From positions 1 to 64,000 of the forward strand of contig VXMD01000082.1 of assembly GCA_009841255.1 (NCBI GenBank): DNA of 64,000 nucleotides. The letters run 5' to 3'. The notes under the pieces were generated by a model, which saw only the letters and a list, made by a program, of their open reading frames with translations, was not told the origin of the DNA and did no database searches. The position numbers and the translations under genes are program-made. Of this stretch, positions 24,117 to 32,303 are shown piece after piece (within the stretch, counting starts at the first letter, position 1; each line of letters starts with the position of its first letter). The DNA comes from Candidatus Poribacteria bacterium. Lineage in GTDB: Bacteria; Poribacteria; WGA-4E; WGA-3G.

Positions 24117-24156
24117 CGTCTTGGTTCAACAAAGACACTATGAAATAACCCAATCT

Positions 24157-24408
24157 CTACAGTTCATCTTTCCTGTAACGAGTTCCCAGAAAACCGCCGA
24201 GGACATGGGCAATCAACGTTGCGGGCCATAGGTAAATCATCGCGGTTTGCCAGTCCCAATGAAGAACAAAACGGCGCGCGACGATGTTAATAACAATCGG
24301 TATATAGAGACATCTGCTCCACGGACGGCTGAATCTCTTAAACCGCCCACGGTAAAATCCGAACGTGAAATGAATCACAAAAGCAGCGAGGGAAATGAAG
24401 AGGTTCAT
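24157..24408 (-). CDS. Small membrane protein of unknown function
   Basis: 83 residues with two or three hydrophobic segments (L-F-I-S-L-A-A-F-V-I-H-F-T-F-G-F, Y-I-P-I-V-I-N-I-V-A, M-I-Y-L-W-P-A-T-L-I-A-H-V-L-G). Its ATG overlaps the stop of the SCO1-like gene by four bases, so it is translationally coupled and belongs to the respiratory operon. It is the last gene of that run. No family recognised. Confidence 0.7.
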   Translation of the reverse strand: MNLFISLAAFVIHFTFGFYRGRFKRFSRPWSRCLYIPIVINIVARRFVLHWDWQTAMIYLWPATLIAHVLGGFLGTRYRKDEL

Positions 24409-25052
24409 TGTCGGAGGAGTGCTTTGATATCTCGCCGCAAGCGTAGCAGCGCTGGTTTGCTTCGGCTATCGTAGGAACCGTGGATGCTCCCATCGGGCGC
24501 GACGAGAACGAACCGCGCGCTATGAAGGATCTCGGTGCCATTGTGCCCCGCAGCTAAACTGAACCCATCCTCGGCTAACTCGTAGATATCCGCCTTGTCC
24601 CCCGTAAGAAAGTGCCAACGTCTATCGTCAGCCCCATAAGCCTTTGCGTAACGTGAGAGGACGCTCGATGTATCCCGCTCCGGGTCGACCGAGAACGAGA
24701 CAAAATAGACCGGATCCGCAACAAATTCGGATTGGAGACGTGCCATCTCCTGTGTCATCGCCGGGCAAATCGTTGGGCAATTGGTGAAGATGAAGTCTGC
24801 GACCCAAATTTTGCCCTGCATGTCGGACAGCGTTAATGGTTTCCCTTGCTGCGTCGTCAGGCTAAAGTCCGGAACGCTGACAGCGGCACTTTTAGAGACC
24901 GGTATCTCCGATTTGATATCAAATACCGACCACAAATTGATCCCCGCAATGCCGATAATGATGACACCCAGCACCACCCAGATGAGGGTGCTTTTATCAA
25001 GCTTCCGTTTAATGTTACCAGCATCTTCGGTGTGTGTGTCCATATCCAGCAC
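24405..25052 (-). CDS. SCO1/SenC copper chaperone for cytochrome oxidase
   Basis: 215 residues. One N-terminal membrane anchor (I-W-V-V-L-G-V-I-I-I-G-I-A-G-I), then a thioredoxin-like domain. The copper-binding C-P-T-I-C (CxxxC) lies in F-T-N-C-P-T-I-C-P-A-M, and the distal His in I-L-H-S-A-R-F-V-L-V. SCO proteins load the CuA centre of subunit II. The gene lies 11 bases behind subunit IV and is coupled to the small membrane protein downstream, which fits an assembly role for the oxidase encoded in the same cluster. Confidence 0.93.
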   Translation of the reverse strand: MLDMDTHTEDAGNIKRKLDKSTLIWVVLGVIIIGIAGINLWSVFDIKSEIPVSKSAAVSVPDFSLTTQQGKPLTLSDMQGKIWVADFIFTNCPTICPAMTQEMARLQSEFVADPVYFVSFSVDPERDTSSVLSRYAKAYGADDRRWHFLTGDKADIYELAEDGFSLAAGHNGTEILHSARFVLVAPDGSIHGSYDSRSKPALLRLRRDIKALLRQ

Positions 25053-25063
25053 CTAACCAGCAG

Positions 25064-25399
25064 TTAGTGAGTCGAGGTATCAGTGACTTCCGCCGGTTTT
25101 TCTATGCCTTCGTGCCGATCATCCGACGTGAGGTCGGGCATCAGGGCAAACACGAGAAAAACACAGATAATAAAAGGTGTTAGCACAATAGCCGTCAACG
25201 TTTTTCGTTCAAACTTCAGATGCATGAAATAGATAGCCACTAAAGCGGCTTTAGAACAAGCGAGTCCGATGAGCAAGATGGCTTTCAGTACAATCGAGTA
25301 TTCCGGTATCGCCACACCAACCTCGATAATAGTGAGTGCAAGAAGCCACCAGAAAATCTTGAAATACTTTGGATGCTCTTTGTGTCCGTTTTCTGCCAT
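25064..25399 (-). CDS. Cytochrome c oxidase subunit IV (prokaryotic COX4)
   Basis: 111 residues with three transmembrane helices: F-W-W-L-L-A-L-T-I-I-E-V-G-V-A, K-A-I-L-L-I-G-L-A-C-S-K-A-A-L-V-A-I-Y-F-M-H-L-K, and V-L-T-P-F-I-I-C-V-F-L-V. The F-M-H-L-K block after the second helix is the family signature. Directly follows subunit III by 12 bases in one operon. Small stabilising subunit with no cofactor. Confidence 0.9.
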   Translation of the reverse strand: MAENGHKEHPKYFKIFWWLLALTIIEVGVAIPEYSIVLKAILLIGLACSKAALVAIYFMHLKFERKTLTAIVLTPFIICVFLVFALMPDLTSDDRHEGIEKPAEVTDTSTH

Positions 25400-25411
25400 T
25401 TTCCTGTCCTC

Positions 25412-26071
25412 CTACAGTAGATAGATGAAGGTGAAAACCATAATCCAGATAAGGTCAACGAAGTGCCAATAAAGCCCGACGATTTCTACCTCATGGTTAA
25501 ACTCGGCAGTATATCTACCGCGCAAACCGTGTATTAAGATAACAATGAGATAAATAACACCTCCGGTCACGTGCATCCCGTGGAAACCTGTGATGGCGTA
25601 GAAAGTCGGACCGAAAAGCGTTGAACCGCTAATTGCCGCACCTGATAACCCGTGGTCGGGGATACCGGTAAGCGTCAATCCGTGGGTAATCAGATGATAC
25701 CATTCATACGCCTGTAGCCCGAGGAAGATGAAGCCTCCAGCGATCGTCAACCCAAGGAACATACACATGCGTGAGACATTGCCGTTCTGGATCGACTCCA
25801 ACGCTTTCACCATTGTAACACTACTGCATATCAACAGGAATGTCATAAAGGCGGTTAGGTTAATACCGAGAATCTCGCTTGGGGGAACCCAGCCGATTAC
25901 GCCTGCACCTGCTCGGAGAGCGGCATACGCCGCCAACAACGCCCCAAACGACATCGTATCCCCGACGAGGAAAATCCACATGCCGAGCTTACCGAGGCTA
26001 TCCGGCGTAAGCGAAGGTTCATATACATCTTCAGTATGATCTACAGTGGTAGTGTGTTCCACTATATTCAA
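25412..26071 (-). CDS. ctaE: Cytochrome c oxidase subunit III
   Basis: 219 residues, five-helix type. Begins with the soluble N-terminus then L-G-K-L-G-M-W-I-F-L-V-G-D-T-M-S-F-G, and has F-Y-A-I-T-G-F-H-G-M-H-V-T-G-G-V and W-H-F-V-D-L-I-W-I-M-V-F at the C-terminus, all typical of heme-copper oxidase subunit III. A second, divergent subunit III lies two genes upstream (26430-27008), so the oxidase may have two such chains or the two may have fused functions of a split protein. Confidence 0.93.
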   Translation of the reverse strand: MNIVEHTTTVDHTEDVYEPSLTPDSLGKLGMWIFLVGDTMSFGALLAAYAALRAGAGVIGWVPPSEILGINLTAFMTFLLICSSVTMVKALESIQNGNVSRMCMFLGLTIAGGFIFLGLQAYEWYHLITHGLTLTGIPDHGLSGAAISGSTLFGPTFYAITGFHGMHVTGGVIYLIVILIHGLRGRYTAEFNHEVEIVGLYWHFVDLIWIMVFTFIYLL

Positions 26072-26082
26072 CTCCTTATATT

Positions 26083-26170
26083 CGTTATCAGTTGTCAGAG
26101 GAATGGTTTTCAGTGCGGGCTGCTACGCAGCCCTTTCAGTTATCAGCTATCGGTTCAGAGATTTTCGAGT
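26083..26170. repeat. GTTATCAGTTGTCAG-type intergenic repeat
   Basis: GTTATCAGTTGTCAG, GGGCTGCTACGCAGCCC (hairpin), CAGTTATCAGCTATCGG. Part of the dispersed family. The following small membrane protein gene ends inside this element. Confidence 0.65.
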
Positions 26171-26416
26171 AATAAAAACCTCTTTTAACCGACTACCGAT
26201 GACCGATAACCGATACCCATTCCAATGTAAATAAACGGTGCCACCGATGAGACCGAAAACCGTAAACGGCATCGCCATCAGAAAAAGAATACTCCAATTA
26301 AAACCCTTATTGATCGGGTCGTCAAGTGTTTTACAGCCGGGACACGCCTCAAGAGACATCGGTACGATGAGCATAACGAGTATCAAGGCAGATGCCCAGA
26401 AAAACAATTTATACAT
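26147..26416 (-). CDS. Small membrane protein with CPGC motif
   Basis: 89 residues from ATG 26416 (M-Y-K-L-F-F-W), which has AAAGGA upstream and starts just after the stop of the subunit III-like gene. A longer reading from 26506 would overlap that gene. Two membrane helices flank A-C-P-G-C-K-T, which could bind a metal or form a disulfide. The last ~22 residues (Y-R-L-S-V-I-G-S-R-L-K-E-V-F) are encoded by the intergenic repeat rather than by a conserved gene end. Position between two subunit III genes suggests an oxidase-associated role, unproven. Confidence 0.6.
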   Translation of the reverse strand: MYKLFFWASALILVMLIVPMSLEACPGCKTLDDPINKGFNWSILFLMAMPFTVFGLIGGTVYLHWNGYRLSVIGSRLKEVFITRKSLNR

Positions 26417-26429
26417 TCCAACAATTCCT

Positions 26430-27008
26430 TTACGAGAGATACACCAAAACGTAGAGAATTGGCCAGAGGGCGACAACAAAAATCCAGTAGATCGTACACG
26501 TATCAACGCCTACGTAACGTTCAGCGGAGAAACGTCCTGCCACCGCCATTCCAAAAACGATAAACAGCCAAATCACAGCGCTCAGCACGTGAACGGCATG
26601 GCACCCGATGAGTACATAAAAGATGCCGCCATAGACTCCTGATTGGAGCGTAAGCCCGTTGCGAATCAGCTGCATCCACTCGCTTCCCTGCACCCCGAGG
26701 AAGAGTAAACCAAGTCCGCCTGTAATCAATAGCCAATTGCGGAGTTGCTTCACATGGTCCTTCTGAATCGCGCGGCGTGCTTGAAACATCGTGTAGCCGC
26801 TCAATAGGAGAAGGGCAGTATTGATACCCGTTACCGCACGTGGGAGTTCAATCCCGAGATGCGACGGCGGGGGCCAGGTGACATTTCCGACGCGAAATAC
26901 GAGAAACGTCCCAATCAAACCTGAAAACAGCATCGTCTCTGCACCGAGCAGGACCAATATACCCAATCGCGCGTTACTCAAAGGCGGACGCTCGTGCATT
27001 TGTGCCAT
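26430..27008 (-). CDS. Cytochrome c oxidase subunit III-like protein (second copy)
   Basis: 192 residues, five hydrophobic helices. L-G-I-L-V-L-L-G-A-E-T-M-L-F-S-G-L-I-G matches the first helix of subunit III, and F-Y-V-L-I-G-C-H-A-V-H-V and C-T-I-Y-W-I-F-V-V-A-L-W-P-I-L-Y match the third and last. It is shorter and divergent from the copy at 25412-26071. Its ATG overlaps the stop of the preceding small membrane gene by one base. Confidence 0.88.
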   Translation of the reverse strand: MAQMHERPPLSNARLGILVLLGAETMLFSGLIGTFLVFRVGNVTWPPPSHLGIELPRAVTGINTALLLLSGYTMFQARRAIQKDHVKQLRNWLLITGGLGLLFLGVQGSEWMQLIRNGLTLQSGVYGGIFYVLIGCHAVHVLSAVIWLFIVFGMAVAGRFSAERYVGVDTCTIYWIFVVALWPILYVLVYLS

Positions 27009-27259
27009 CAGCCACGCCCCCTATTTCTCACAACCCGTAGAACGATCTCAACCACCGCCGCAATAACCAGTAGTAAACCGATGATACCTAAAACCGGTGT
27101 GCCGATACCCCGCACAACCTTTTCAACGAGCGGATGTGTTTTGCTACCCATGACAATTGCCGTCGTTGCGATAATAAACAATCCCGCAAACAGCAGACAC
27201 AGGATAATACCGAGGCGACGATTTCGCTTGCGATGTTCTGGTGCATTCATCTGTGTCAT
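27008..27259 (-). CDS. Small two-helix membrane protein
   Basis: 83 residues: a basic N-terminus, then two hydrophobic segments (L-G-I-I-L-C-L-L-F-A-G-L-F-I-I and V-L-G-I-I-G-L-L-L-V-I-A-A-V-V-E-I-V-L). Stop/start overlaps on both sides (ATGA-type with neighbours) place it firmly in the oxidase operon. No family recognised. Confidence 0.7.
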   Translation of the reverse strand: MTQMNAPEHRKRNRRLGIILCLLFAGLFIIATTAIVMGSKTHPLVEKVVRGIGTPVLGIIGLLLVIAAVVEIVLRVVRNRGRG

Positions 27260-27627
27260 CAGCCACGCACCCTATTTCTCACAACTTTGTATTTCAATGG
27301 ATCGGGTCCATAGCGGTTTCGACCGCGAGTTCCCTTGCAAAGACCTAATACAACAAACTCGTAAAAGAGACCAAAAACCAGGATAAGCTCAACGAGTACC
27401 CACCAACCTGATTTGTCCAGATCGTGCCAGCGTTTGACGCTGACAGCCACATGCATCCAATAGAGGCAGATTATGCAGAAACTATAAACGATATCGTCTG
27501 TCCCCTTAAGAAGCGTAGCAATCCCATATACGATAATACCAGCACCGAATATGAGTAGATGTGCTAACCACCATCCCTCCCGATTAATTCGACCTCTGAA
27601 CACGAATAATGTTTCAAATAGTGCCAT
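27259..27627 (-). CDS. DUF805-like membrane protein
   Basis: About 122 residues from ATG 27627 (M-A-L-F-E-T-L-F). Starting at 27702 would run through the end of the heme O synthase gene. DUF805 features: F-R-G-R-I-N-R-E-G-W-W near the start, the K-R-W-H-D-L-D-K-S-G-W-W core, and G-T-R-G-R-N-R-Y-G-P-D-P near the end, with four hydrophobic helices. Function of the family is unknown. Inserted between heme O synthase and oxidase subunit genes. Confidence 0.8.
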   Translation of the reverse strand: MALFETLFVFRGRINREGWWLAHLLIFGAGIIVYGIATLLKGTDDIVYSFCIICLYWMHVAVSVKRWHDLDKSGWWVLVELILVFGLFYEFVVLGLCKGTRGRNRYGPDPLKYKVVRNRVRG

Positions 27628-27643
27628 TTCCTGCTTAACGCAC

Positions 27644-28570
27644 CTAAATTTTGTCCAACGCCATGGTGACAAACACCAACGGCAGATAGAGCAGTGAGGC
27701 ATATAACAGATAGCGTGCAGCTTTCACCGAACGTGTGCGCGCTAAATAGATACCGATCGCTAGAAACCCTACGCCTGATAGCAAGGCTGTGAAGAAATAG
27801 ACGCTACCGGCAATATTGTATAGCGTCGGTAACAAACCTATTGCGAGGAGCGCGACGCAGTTAACCACAATTTGACGACACGTGCTGGTTCCATCCGGGT
27901 GAATGACCGGTAACAAACGGAACCCCGCTTTTGCATAGTCCTCGCGATAGATGTAAGCGATTGCGAGAGAGTGTGGTATCTGCCACAAAAAGAGTATTGT
28001 AAATAGCACCCATGCCTCGCCTGTTAGCGAACCTCGTGCAGCAACCCATCCGACGACAGGTGGGAGCGCGCCGGGTACCGCCCCGATGAGCGTACACAGC
28101 GAGGTTTTCCGCTTGAGCGGTGTATAGAGAAAGAGATAACTCACGACTATCAGCGAAATGACAAAACCGCTCAGCATATTGACGATAAACGTCAGGTAAA
28201 GCATCCCACTCCCCGTAAGAACCGCACCGACAAGAAGTGCCGTCAGCGGATTCATTCTACCGTCAGGGAGCGGTCTCTCCTGCGTCCGTTTCATCTGTGC
28301 GTCCGCATCGCGCTCAAGGTATTGGTTGAGTCCCAAGACCCCTGCGGCGGTCAATCCTGCACCGACAAGCGTATGTAGGCATCGGAGCCAATCCACAGTA
28401 TGCTGTGCGCCGAGATAGAACCCTGCAGCCGTCGTAATGAGTATCATCACCACCAGTCTCGGCTTGACGAGTTCGATAAAGTCAGCGGCGCGATGCGCAA
28501 AAACCCTCTGCTTTGACGGCGGATTCACGGTATCTGTATTGTCTGGTAACGTTATCGTTGTTGAACGCAT
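27644..28570 (-). CDS. ctaB: Heme O synthase (protoheme IX farnesyltransferase)
   Basis: About 308 residues. UbiA-family membrane prenyltransferase that adds a farnesyl chain to heme b. Visible: N-Q-Y-L-E-R-D-A-D-A-Q-M-K-R-T (first Asp-rich motif), R-P-L-P-D-G-R, and Y-R-E-D-Y-A-K-A-G-F-R-L-L-P with the second acidic motif. Nine hydrophobic helices. I prefer ATG 28570; the in-frame ATG at 28597 would put nine codons inside a dispersed repeat. Together with heme A synthase upstream it makes heme A for the oxidase in this cluster. Confidence 0.93.
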   Translation of the reverse strand: MRSTTITLPDNTDTVNPPSKQRVFAHRAADFIELVKPRLVVMILITTAAGFYLGAQHTVDWLRCLHTLVGAGLTAAGVLGLNQYLERDADAQMKRTQERPLPDGRMNPLTALLVGAVLTGSGMLYLTFIVNMLSGFVISLIVVSYLFLYTPLKRKTSLCTLIGAVPGALPPVVGWVAARGSLTGEAWVLFTILFLWQIPHSLAIAYIYREDYAKAGFRLLPVIHPDGTSTCRQIVVNCVALLAIGLLPTLYNIAGSVYFFTALLSGVGFLAIGIYLARTRSVKAARYLLYASLLYLPLVFVTMALDKI

Positions 28571-28606
28571 TTTTAAGTATTTGCCCGTTGTATGCACTTT
28601 CAGAAC

Positions 28607-28622
28607 GTGCGATGAATCGCAC
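28607..28622 (+). repeat. Palindrome GTGCGATGAATCGCAC, copy 2
   Basis: Identical to 11007-11022, with flanking TGCCCGTTGTATGCAC and GACTACGAAC also conserved. It sits in the gap between heme A synthase and heme O synthase genes. Confidence 0.7.
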
Positions 28623-28650
28623 GACTACGAACGTACTCACTATGTCTGTC

Positions 28651-29586
28651 TTATTCTGTAAGCAGTGCGTCACTCGTGGGTGCCCCGACAGCTACCGATG
28701 CATCGGTGAACCGGTAGATCTTCAGGGTAAGCACAAAACTGCTCACCAACATGAGTGCCCCGACTGCGACATGTGCAGTTGTGATCGTGACTGTGAGTGC
28801 GGTTGCGAATGTTTCTCCGAGGGCGGTAAACTTCGCGAAAAACGCGCCAGTGCCGAGCATCAACTGAATCACAAGCAAGCCAAACAGCAACATAGGCATC
28901 GATTGCCCAATCCGCTGTGCTTCACCATTCATCCCCAGAACACGCCTCGTCAATAAAAAGATATGCAACGCAACCAAGAAAGCAAAGAGAAGGTGGGCAT
29001 CAAGTCTACTTCCGGTATGCCGCAAAATCGCGCCAAAAATGAGCTGCAGATAAATCAGACATGTTGTAATCAGGCTTAACCGGCGTAACTTCTGCGCCGC
29101 CTCAATCACAGGTCTCCCCGCATCTTGCCACCAATCGCGAGAGGTAAACCAAGCAATCCCACACAGTAGGGCAAAGAACGCTTGCGCAAGGCAGGCATGC
29201 ACAATCGCGAAATTACGATTAATCTGCGTGACCCGAAGCCCACCGAGAACGCCCTGCACAATGACGGCGACCAGCACCGCAAGCCCGAGCCACTTTAGCC
29301 ATTTGCGTGAATCTCTCACCAAAAGGAAAATAAAGAGACCGACTGTCAAAAGTCCTACGAGGGAGCCCATGAGCCGATGACTATGTTCGTATAGGATGCC
29401 GCCTACCATCTCCGAGAGTGGATAGAGAAACATATTATACCCAAAGGTCGTCGGCCAATCTGGCACGGCTAACCCCGATTCTGTACTCGTGACAATCCCA
29501 CCGATGACAATCAATAAGAACGTCGCACCTGCCGTGAAGCGTGCCGTTCTGTGAAGCCATGGGCTATAATTAGTTTTTTCGTCCAT
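28651..29586 (-). CDS. ctaA: Heme A synthase (COX15/CtaA)
   Basis: 311 residues, eight hydrophobic helices. I-G-G-I-V-T-S-T-E-S-G-L-A-V-P-D-W-P is the family signature, followed by E-H-S-H-R-L-M-G (heme-ligand His pair), with a further His in V-H-A-C-L-A-Q-A-F-F and H-T-G-S-R-L-D-A-H-L. Oxidises the C8 methyl of heme O to give heme A. Lies between subunit I and heme O synthase in the operon. Confidence 0.93.
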   Translation of the reverse strand: MDEKTNYSPWLHRTARFTAGATFLLIVIGGIVTSTESGLAVPDWPTTFGYNMFLYPLSEMVGGILYEHSHRLMGSLVGLLTVGLFIFLLVRDSRKWLKWLGLAVLVAVIVQGVLGGLRVTQINRNFAIVHACLAQAFFALLCGIAWFTSRDWWQDAGRPVIEAAQKLRRLSLITTCLIYLQLIFGAILRHTGSRLDAHLLFAFLVALHIFLLTRRVLGMNGEAQRIGQSMPMLLFGLLVIQLMLGTGAFFAKFTALGETFATALTVTITTAHVAVGALMLVSSFVLTLKIYRFTDASVAVGAPTSDALLTE

Positions 29587-29587
29587 A

Positions 29588-29693
29588 GTTATAGTAACCA
29601 GTTACCAGTTACCAGTGGCCAGTTAAAAGAGGTGTTGCTAAACGATACCCTCTTTACTAGTTACTTCTTTACTGGTTACTGGTTACTTTTTTA
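29588..29693. repeat. Inverted repeat of GTTACCAGT type between subunit I and heme A synthase genes
   Basis: Left arm AGTAACCAGTTACCAGT (29593-29609) and right arm ACTGGTTACTGGTTACT (29671-29687) pair with one mismatch over 17 bases. Inner copies of AGTTAnnAGAGG/CCTCTTTACT extend the pairing. A transcript would form a long hairpin here. Confidence 0.75.
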
Positions 29694-31517
29694 TCAGTCA
29701 CCGCCTGTCGCGGGGGCATGTTCAGGTTCTGCCTGTGGAATCCAATCCCGTTCCTCACCAGGAACACTATATTCATAGGGACCGCGATAGACAGTCGGGA
29801 TTTGACCGAAATTACCGTGCGGCACAGGTGTAGGTGCTTCCCACTCCAAAGTGTTCACGTGCCACGGATTCTGTTCGGCAACTTTTCCACGATATATGCT
29901 CCAGAAGAAGTTAAAGACCAGTATCAATTGCGCAAATCCAAGCGTAAACGCACTCATCGTGATAAAGATGTTCATGCCCTCAAACCCTTGCAGGAATTCA
30001 TACTGCATCGGGTTAGAGATACGGCGCATGTGTCCACCCACGCCGAGAATATGCATCGGGAAGAAGGTACAGTTGAACGCAATAAACGTCAGCCAAAAAT
30101 GAATTTTGGAGAGCACATCGTTCATATAGCGTCCATACATCTTCGGGAACCAGAAGATGATGCCGCCGAAAATAGCGAACAGACTTCCACCGAACACCAC
30201 GTAGTGAATATGCGCGACGATGTAATATGTATCGTGAATGAAGATGTCAACGGGTGTGTTTGCCATGTAAATGCCGCTCAATCCGCCAATCACAAACATT
30301 GAGACGAAAGCGATACCGTGGAGCATAGGCGTCGTGAATTGGATTGCACCTCGGAACATCGTGCCGAGCCAGTTAAATGTCTTGATAGCTGATGGCACCG
30401 CAATGAGCATCGTCGTTGTCATAAACACAGAACCGAGTCCCGGTCGCATACCACTTTGGAACATGTGGTGTCCCCAAACAATCCATCCCAAAAAGGCGAT
30501 AGCGATCATAGCGTAGACCATAGAACGGTATCCGAAGATCGGTTTCCGTGAAAAGACAGCGATCAATTCAGAGGCGATACCCATGCCGGGTAAAATGAGG
30601 ATATAGACTTCAGGGTGTCCGAAGAACCAGAAGAGGTGCTGCCACAAGAGCGGGTCGCCGCCGCCTTCTGCTGTTGCAGTAAAGAAGGTCGTTCCTGCAA
30701 GTCTATCAAAGATGAGAAGTGCGAGCGCAGACGAAAGCACAGGGAAAGCGAGTAACAACAGGATAGCAACAATGAAAAGCGACCAAATGACCAACGGCAT
30801 TCGGAATAACGTCATTCCGGGTGCGCGCATATTGATAATCGTCGTGATATAGTTAATAGACCCGACCAGCGAGGAGAACCCTTGAAAGAGTAGACTAATC
30901 GCCCAGAGGTTTTGTCCCCAGTCAACCCCCGTCCACTGCGCATCCGAAGAGAGGGGTGCGTAGCCTGTCCATCCTGCTGCAGCGTGTCCGCCCGGGACAA
31001 AGAAGCCGACGACCATAATAATTGCTGCAAGGACAGCCAACCAAAAGGAGAGCATATTGAGGATAGGAAACGCCATATCCCGCGTGCCAATCATCAACGG
31101 GATCAGGAAATTTCCGAAAGCCCCCACCAAGATCGGAACCACGACGAAGAACACCATAAGGGTGGCATGCATCGTAAACAACATGTTGTAAAATGCGGGT
31201 TCGACGACCCCATTGGGCATATTTACCTCAAGCCACTCCTCTTTCTCGGATTCATAAATTTTCTCCCACATCCTGTCAGCACCAGTGACAACTTCACCCT
31301 CTTCCATATACTGCTCGGATGCGCCGATGATAGGTAACGGTCGTTCGGGATAGGCGAGTTGCCATCTAAAAAGGAGTGCGAGCCCACCACCGAGGAAAAA
31401 CATAATCAGTCCGTAGATGAGGAACTGCTTACCGATCATTTTGTGGTCGAGCGAAAAGACGTATTTTCTAATAAAACTTTCTTCGTGATGATGTGACGCA
31501 TGTTCGTTATCGTGCAT
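29694..31517 (-). CDS. ctaD: Cytochrome c oxidase subunit I
   Basis: 607 residues, heme-copper oxidase catalytic subunit. W-F-F-G-H-P-E-V-Y-I-L-I-L-P-G holds the CuB His and the cross-linked Tyr typical of A1-type oxidases. W-G-H-H-M-F gives the next CuB histidines, and H-D-T-Y-Y-I-V-A-H-I-H-Y-V and the F-N-W-L-G-T-M region hold the heme ligands. About twelve helices. With subunit II (CuA) upstream, subunit III and IV downstream and heme A enzymes beside it, this is an aa3-type cytochrome c oxidase reducing O2 to water. Confidence 0.96.
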   Translation of the reverse strand: MHDNEHASHHHEESFIRKYVFSLDHKMIGKQFLIYGLIMFFLGGGLALLFRWQLAYPERPLPIIGASEQYMEEGEVVTGADRMWEKIYESEKEEWLEVNMPNGVVEPAFYNMLFTMHATLMVFFVVVPILVGAFGNFLIPLMIGTRDMAFPILNMLSFWLAVLAAIIMVVGFFVPGGHAAAGWTGYAPLSSDAQWTGVDWGQNLWAISLLFQGFSSLVGSINYITTIINMRAPGMTLFRMPLVIWSLFIVAILLLLAFPVLSSALALLIFDRLAGTTFFTATAEGGGDPLLWQHLFWFFGHPEVYILILPGMGIASELIAVFSRKPIFGYRSMVYAMIAIAFLGWIVWGHHMFQSGMRPGLGSVFMTTTMLIAVPSAIKTFNWLGTMFRGAIQFTTPMLHGIAFVSMFVIGGLSGIYMANTPVDIFIHDTYYIVAHIHYVVFGGSLFAIFGGIIFWFPKMYGRYMNDVLSKIHFWLTFIAFNCTFFPMHILGVGGHMRRISNPMQYEFLQGFEGMNIFITMSAFTLGFAQLILVFNFFWSIYRGKVAEQNPWHVNTLEWEAPTPVPHGNFGQIPTVYRGPYEYSVPGEERDWIPQAEPEHAPATGGD

Positions 31518-31562
31518 CGTTATTCTCCTCCTTCAGCCTGTACGAGCGAGGTAACCTCGTCC

Positions 31563-32228
31563 CTACGGCCATCTTTCTTGCACCCAAGCATCGTAGTCTT
31601 CTTGCGTATGCACATTGAGATACCCGAGCATTCCGGAGTGCCCAAATCCACACAATTCAGCGCACGGAATCTCATAACGGCCTGCCTTTGTTGCCTCAAA
31701 CCAGACATCGATAAATCGGTTCGGCAAGGCATCCTGCTTCAGTCTCAATTGCGGCACAAAAAAACTGTGGATGACATCCGTAGCAGTTAAGCGGATATGC
31801 ACGACCGCGTTGATTGGCACATGCAATTCGTTTTCTAATTGCAGGTCATCATCTGTTCCGAACTCGTTATCCGGTCCGGGGTAGGTCATATCCCAGTTAA
31901 ACTGTTTTCCACTGACCTGGACGACGACCTCTGGATTTTCAGGAAATTGTGTCGGCGACTTAATATTATTCCACTGCGGGTAACTGAGCATCGCGAGTCC
32001 AAAGACAATTACTGTTGTCGCGGCTGTCCAAACAATTTCCAGCGTTGTGCTTCCTTCGATGTAGTCTGCCCGCTTCCCATCCTGATGTCGATACTTAATC
32101 AAGAAAACGATAAGGGTTCCCATCACAAGGATGAACACAACGAGTGTAAGATAGTAAATACCGTAAAAGAGGTTATCAACGCTTTGCCCGAACGTTGATA
32201 CGTTCTCTGGAAGCCATTGAAGCATCAA
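31563..32228 (-). CDS. ctaC: Cytochrome c oxidase subunit II (CuA)
   Basis: 221 residues. Two N-terminal helices, then a cupredoxin domain with the binuclear CuA site: H-S-F-F-V-P near residue 160 and C-A-E-L-C-G-F-G-H-S-G-M (C-x3-C-x3-H-x2-M). There is no fused cytochrome c domain (no CxxCH), so it must receive electrons from a separate cytochrome; several are encoded upstream. Followed by subunit I after a 45-base gap that contains a GCGAGGT-type repeat. Confidence 0.94.
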   Translation of the reverse strand: MMLQWLPENVSTFGQSVDNLFYGIYYLTLVVFILVMGTLIVFLIKYRHQDGKRADYIEGSTTLEIVWTAATTVIVFGLAMLSYPQWNNIKSPTQFPENPEVVVQVSGKQFNWDMTYPGPDNEFGTDDDLQLENELHVPINAVVHIRLTATDVIHSFFVPQLRLKQDALPNRFIDVWFEATKAGRYEIPCAELCGFGHSGMLGYLNVHTQEDYDAWVQERWP

Positions 32229-32234
32229 GTCCTC

Positions 32235-32303
32235 CTTTTAAGGGTTATCAGTTATCAGGTGTCAGTTACAAGAGGCTTTTATTAACCGAAAACCAACAAC
32301 TAT
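32235..32303. repeat. GTTATCAGTTATCAG-type intergenic repeat
   Basis: GTTATCAGTTATCAGGTGTC, CAGTTACAAGAGGC and a degenerate mirrored end. Same family as 12379, 26083 and 46885. Confidence 0.6.

Noticed and set aside
29588-29698. CRISPR-like direct repeats in intergenic gaps
   Set aside because: Units are ~7-16 bp, have no regular spacers and turn into their own complement; no cas genes are near. They are inverted-repeat elements.
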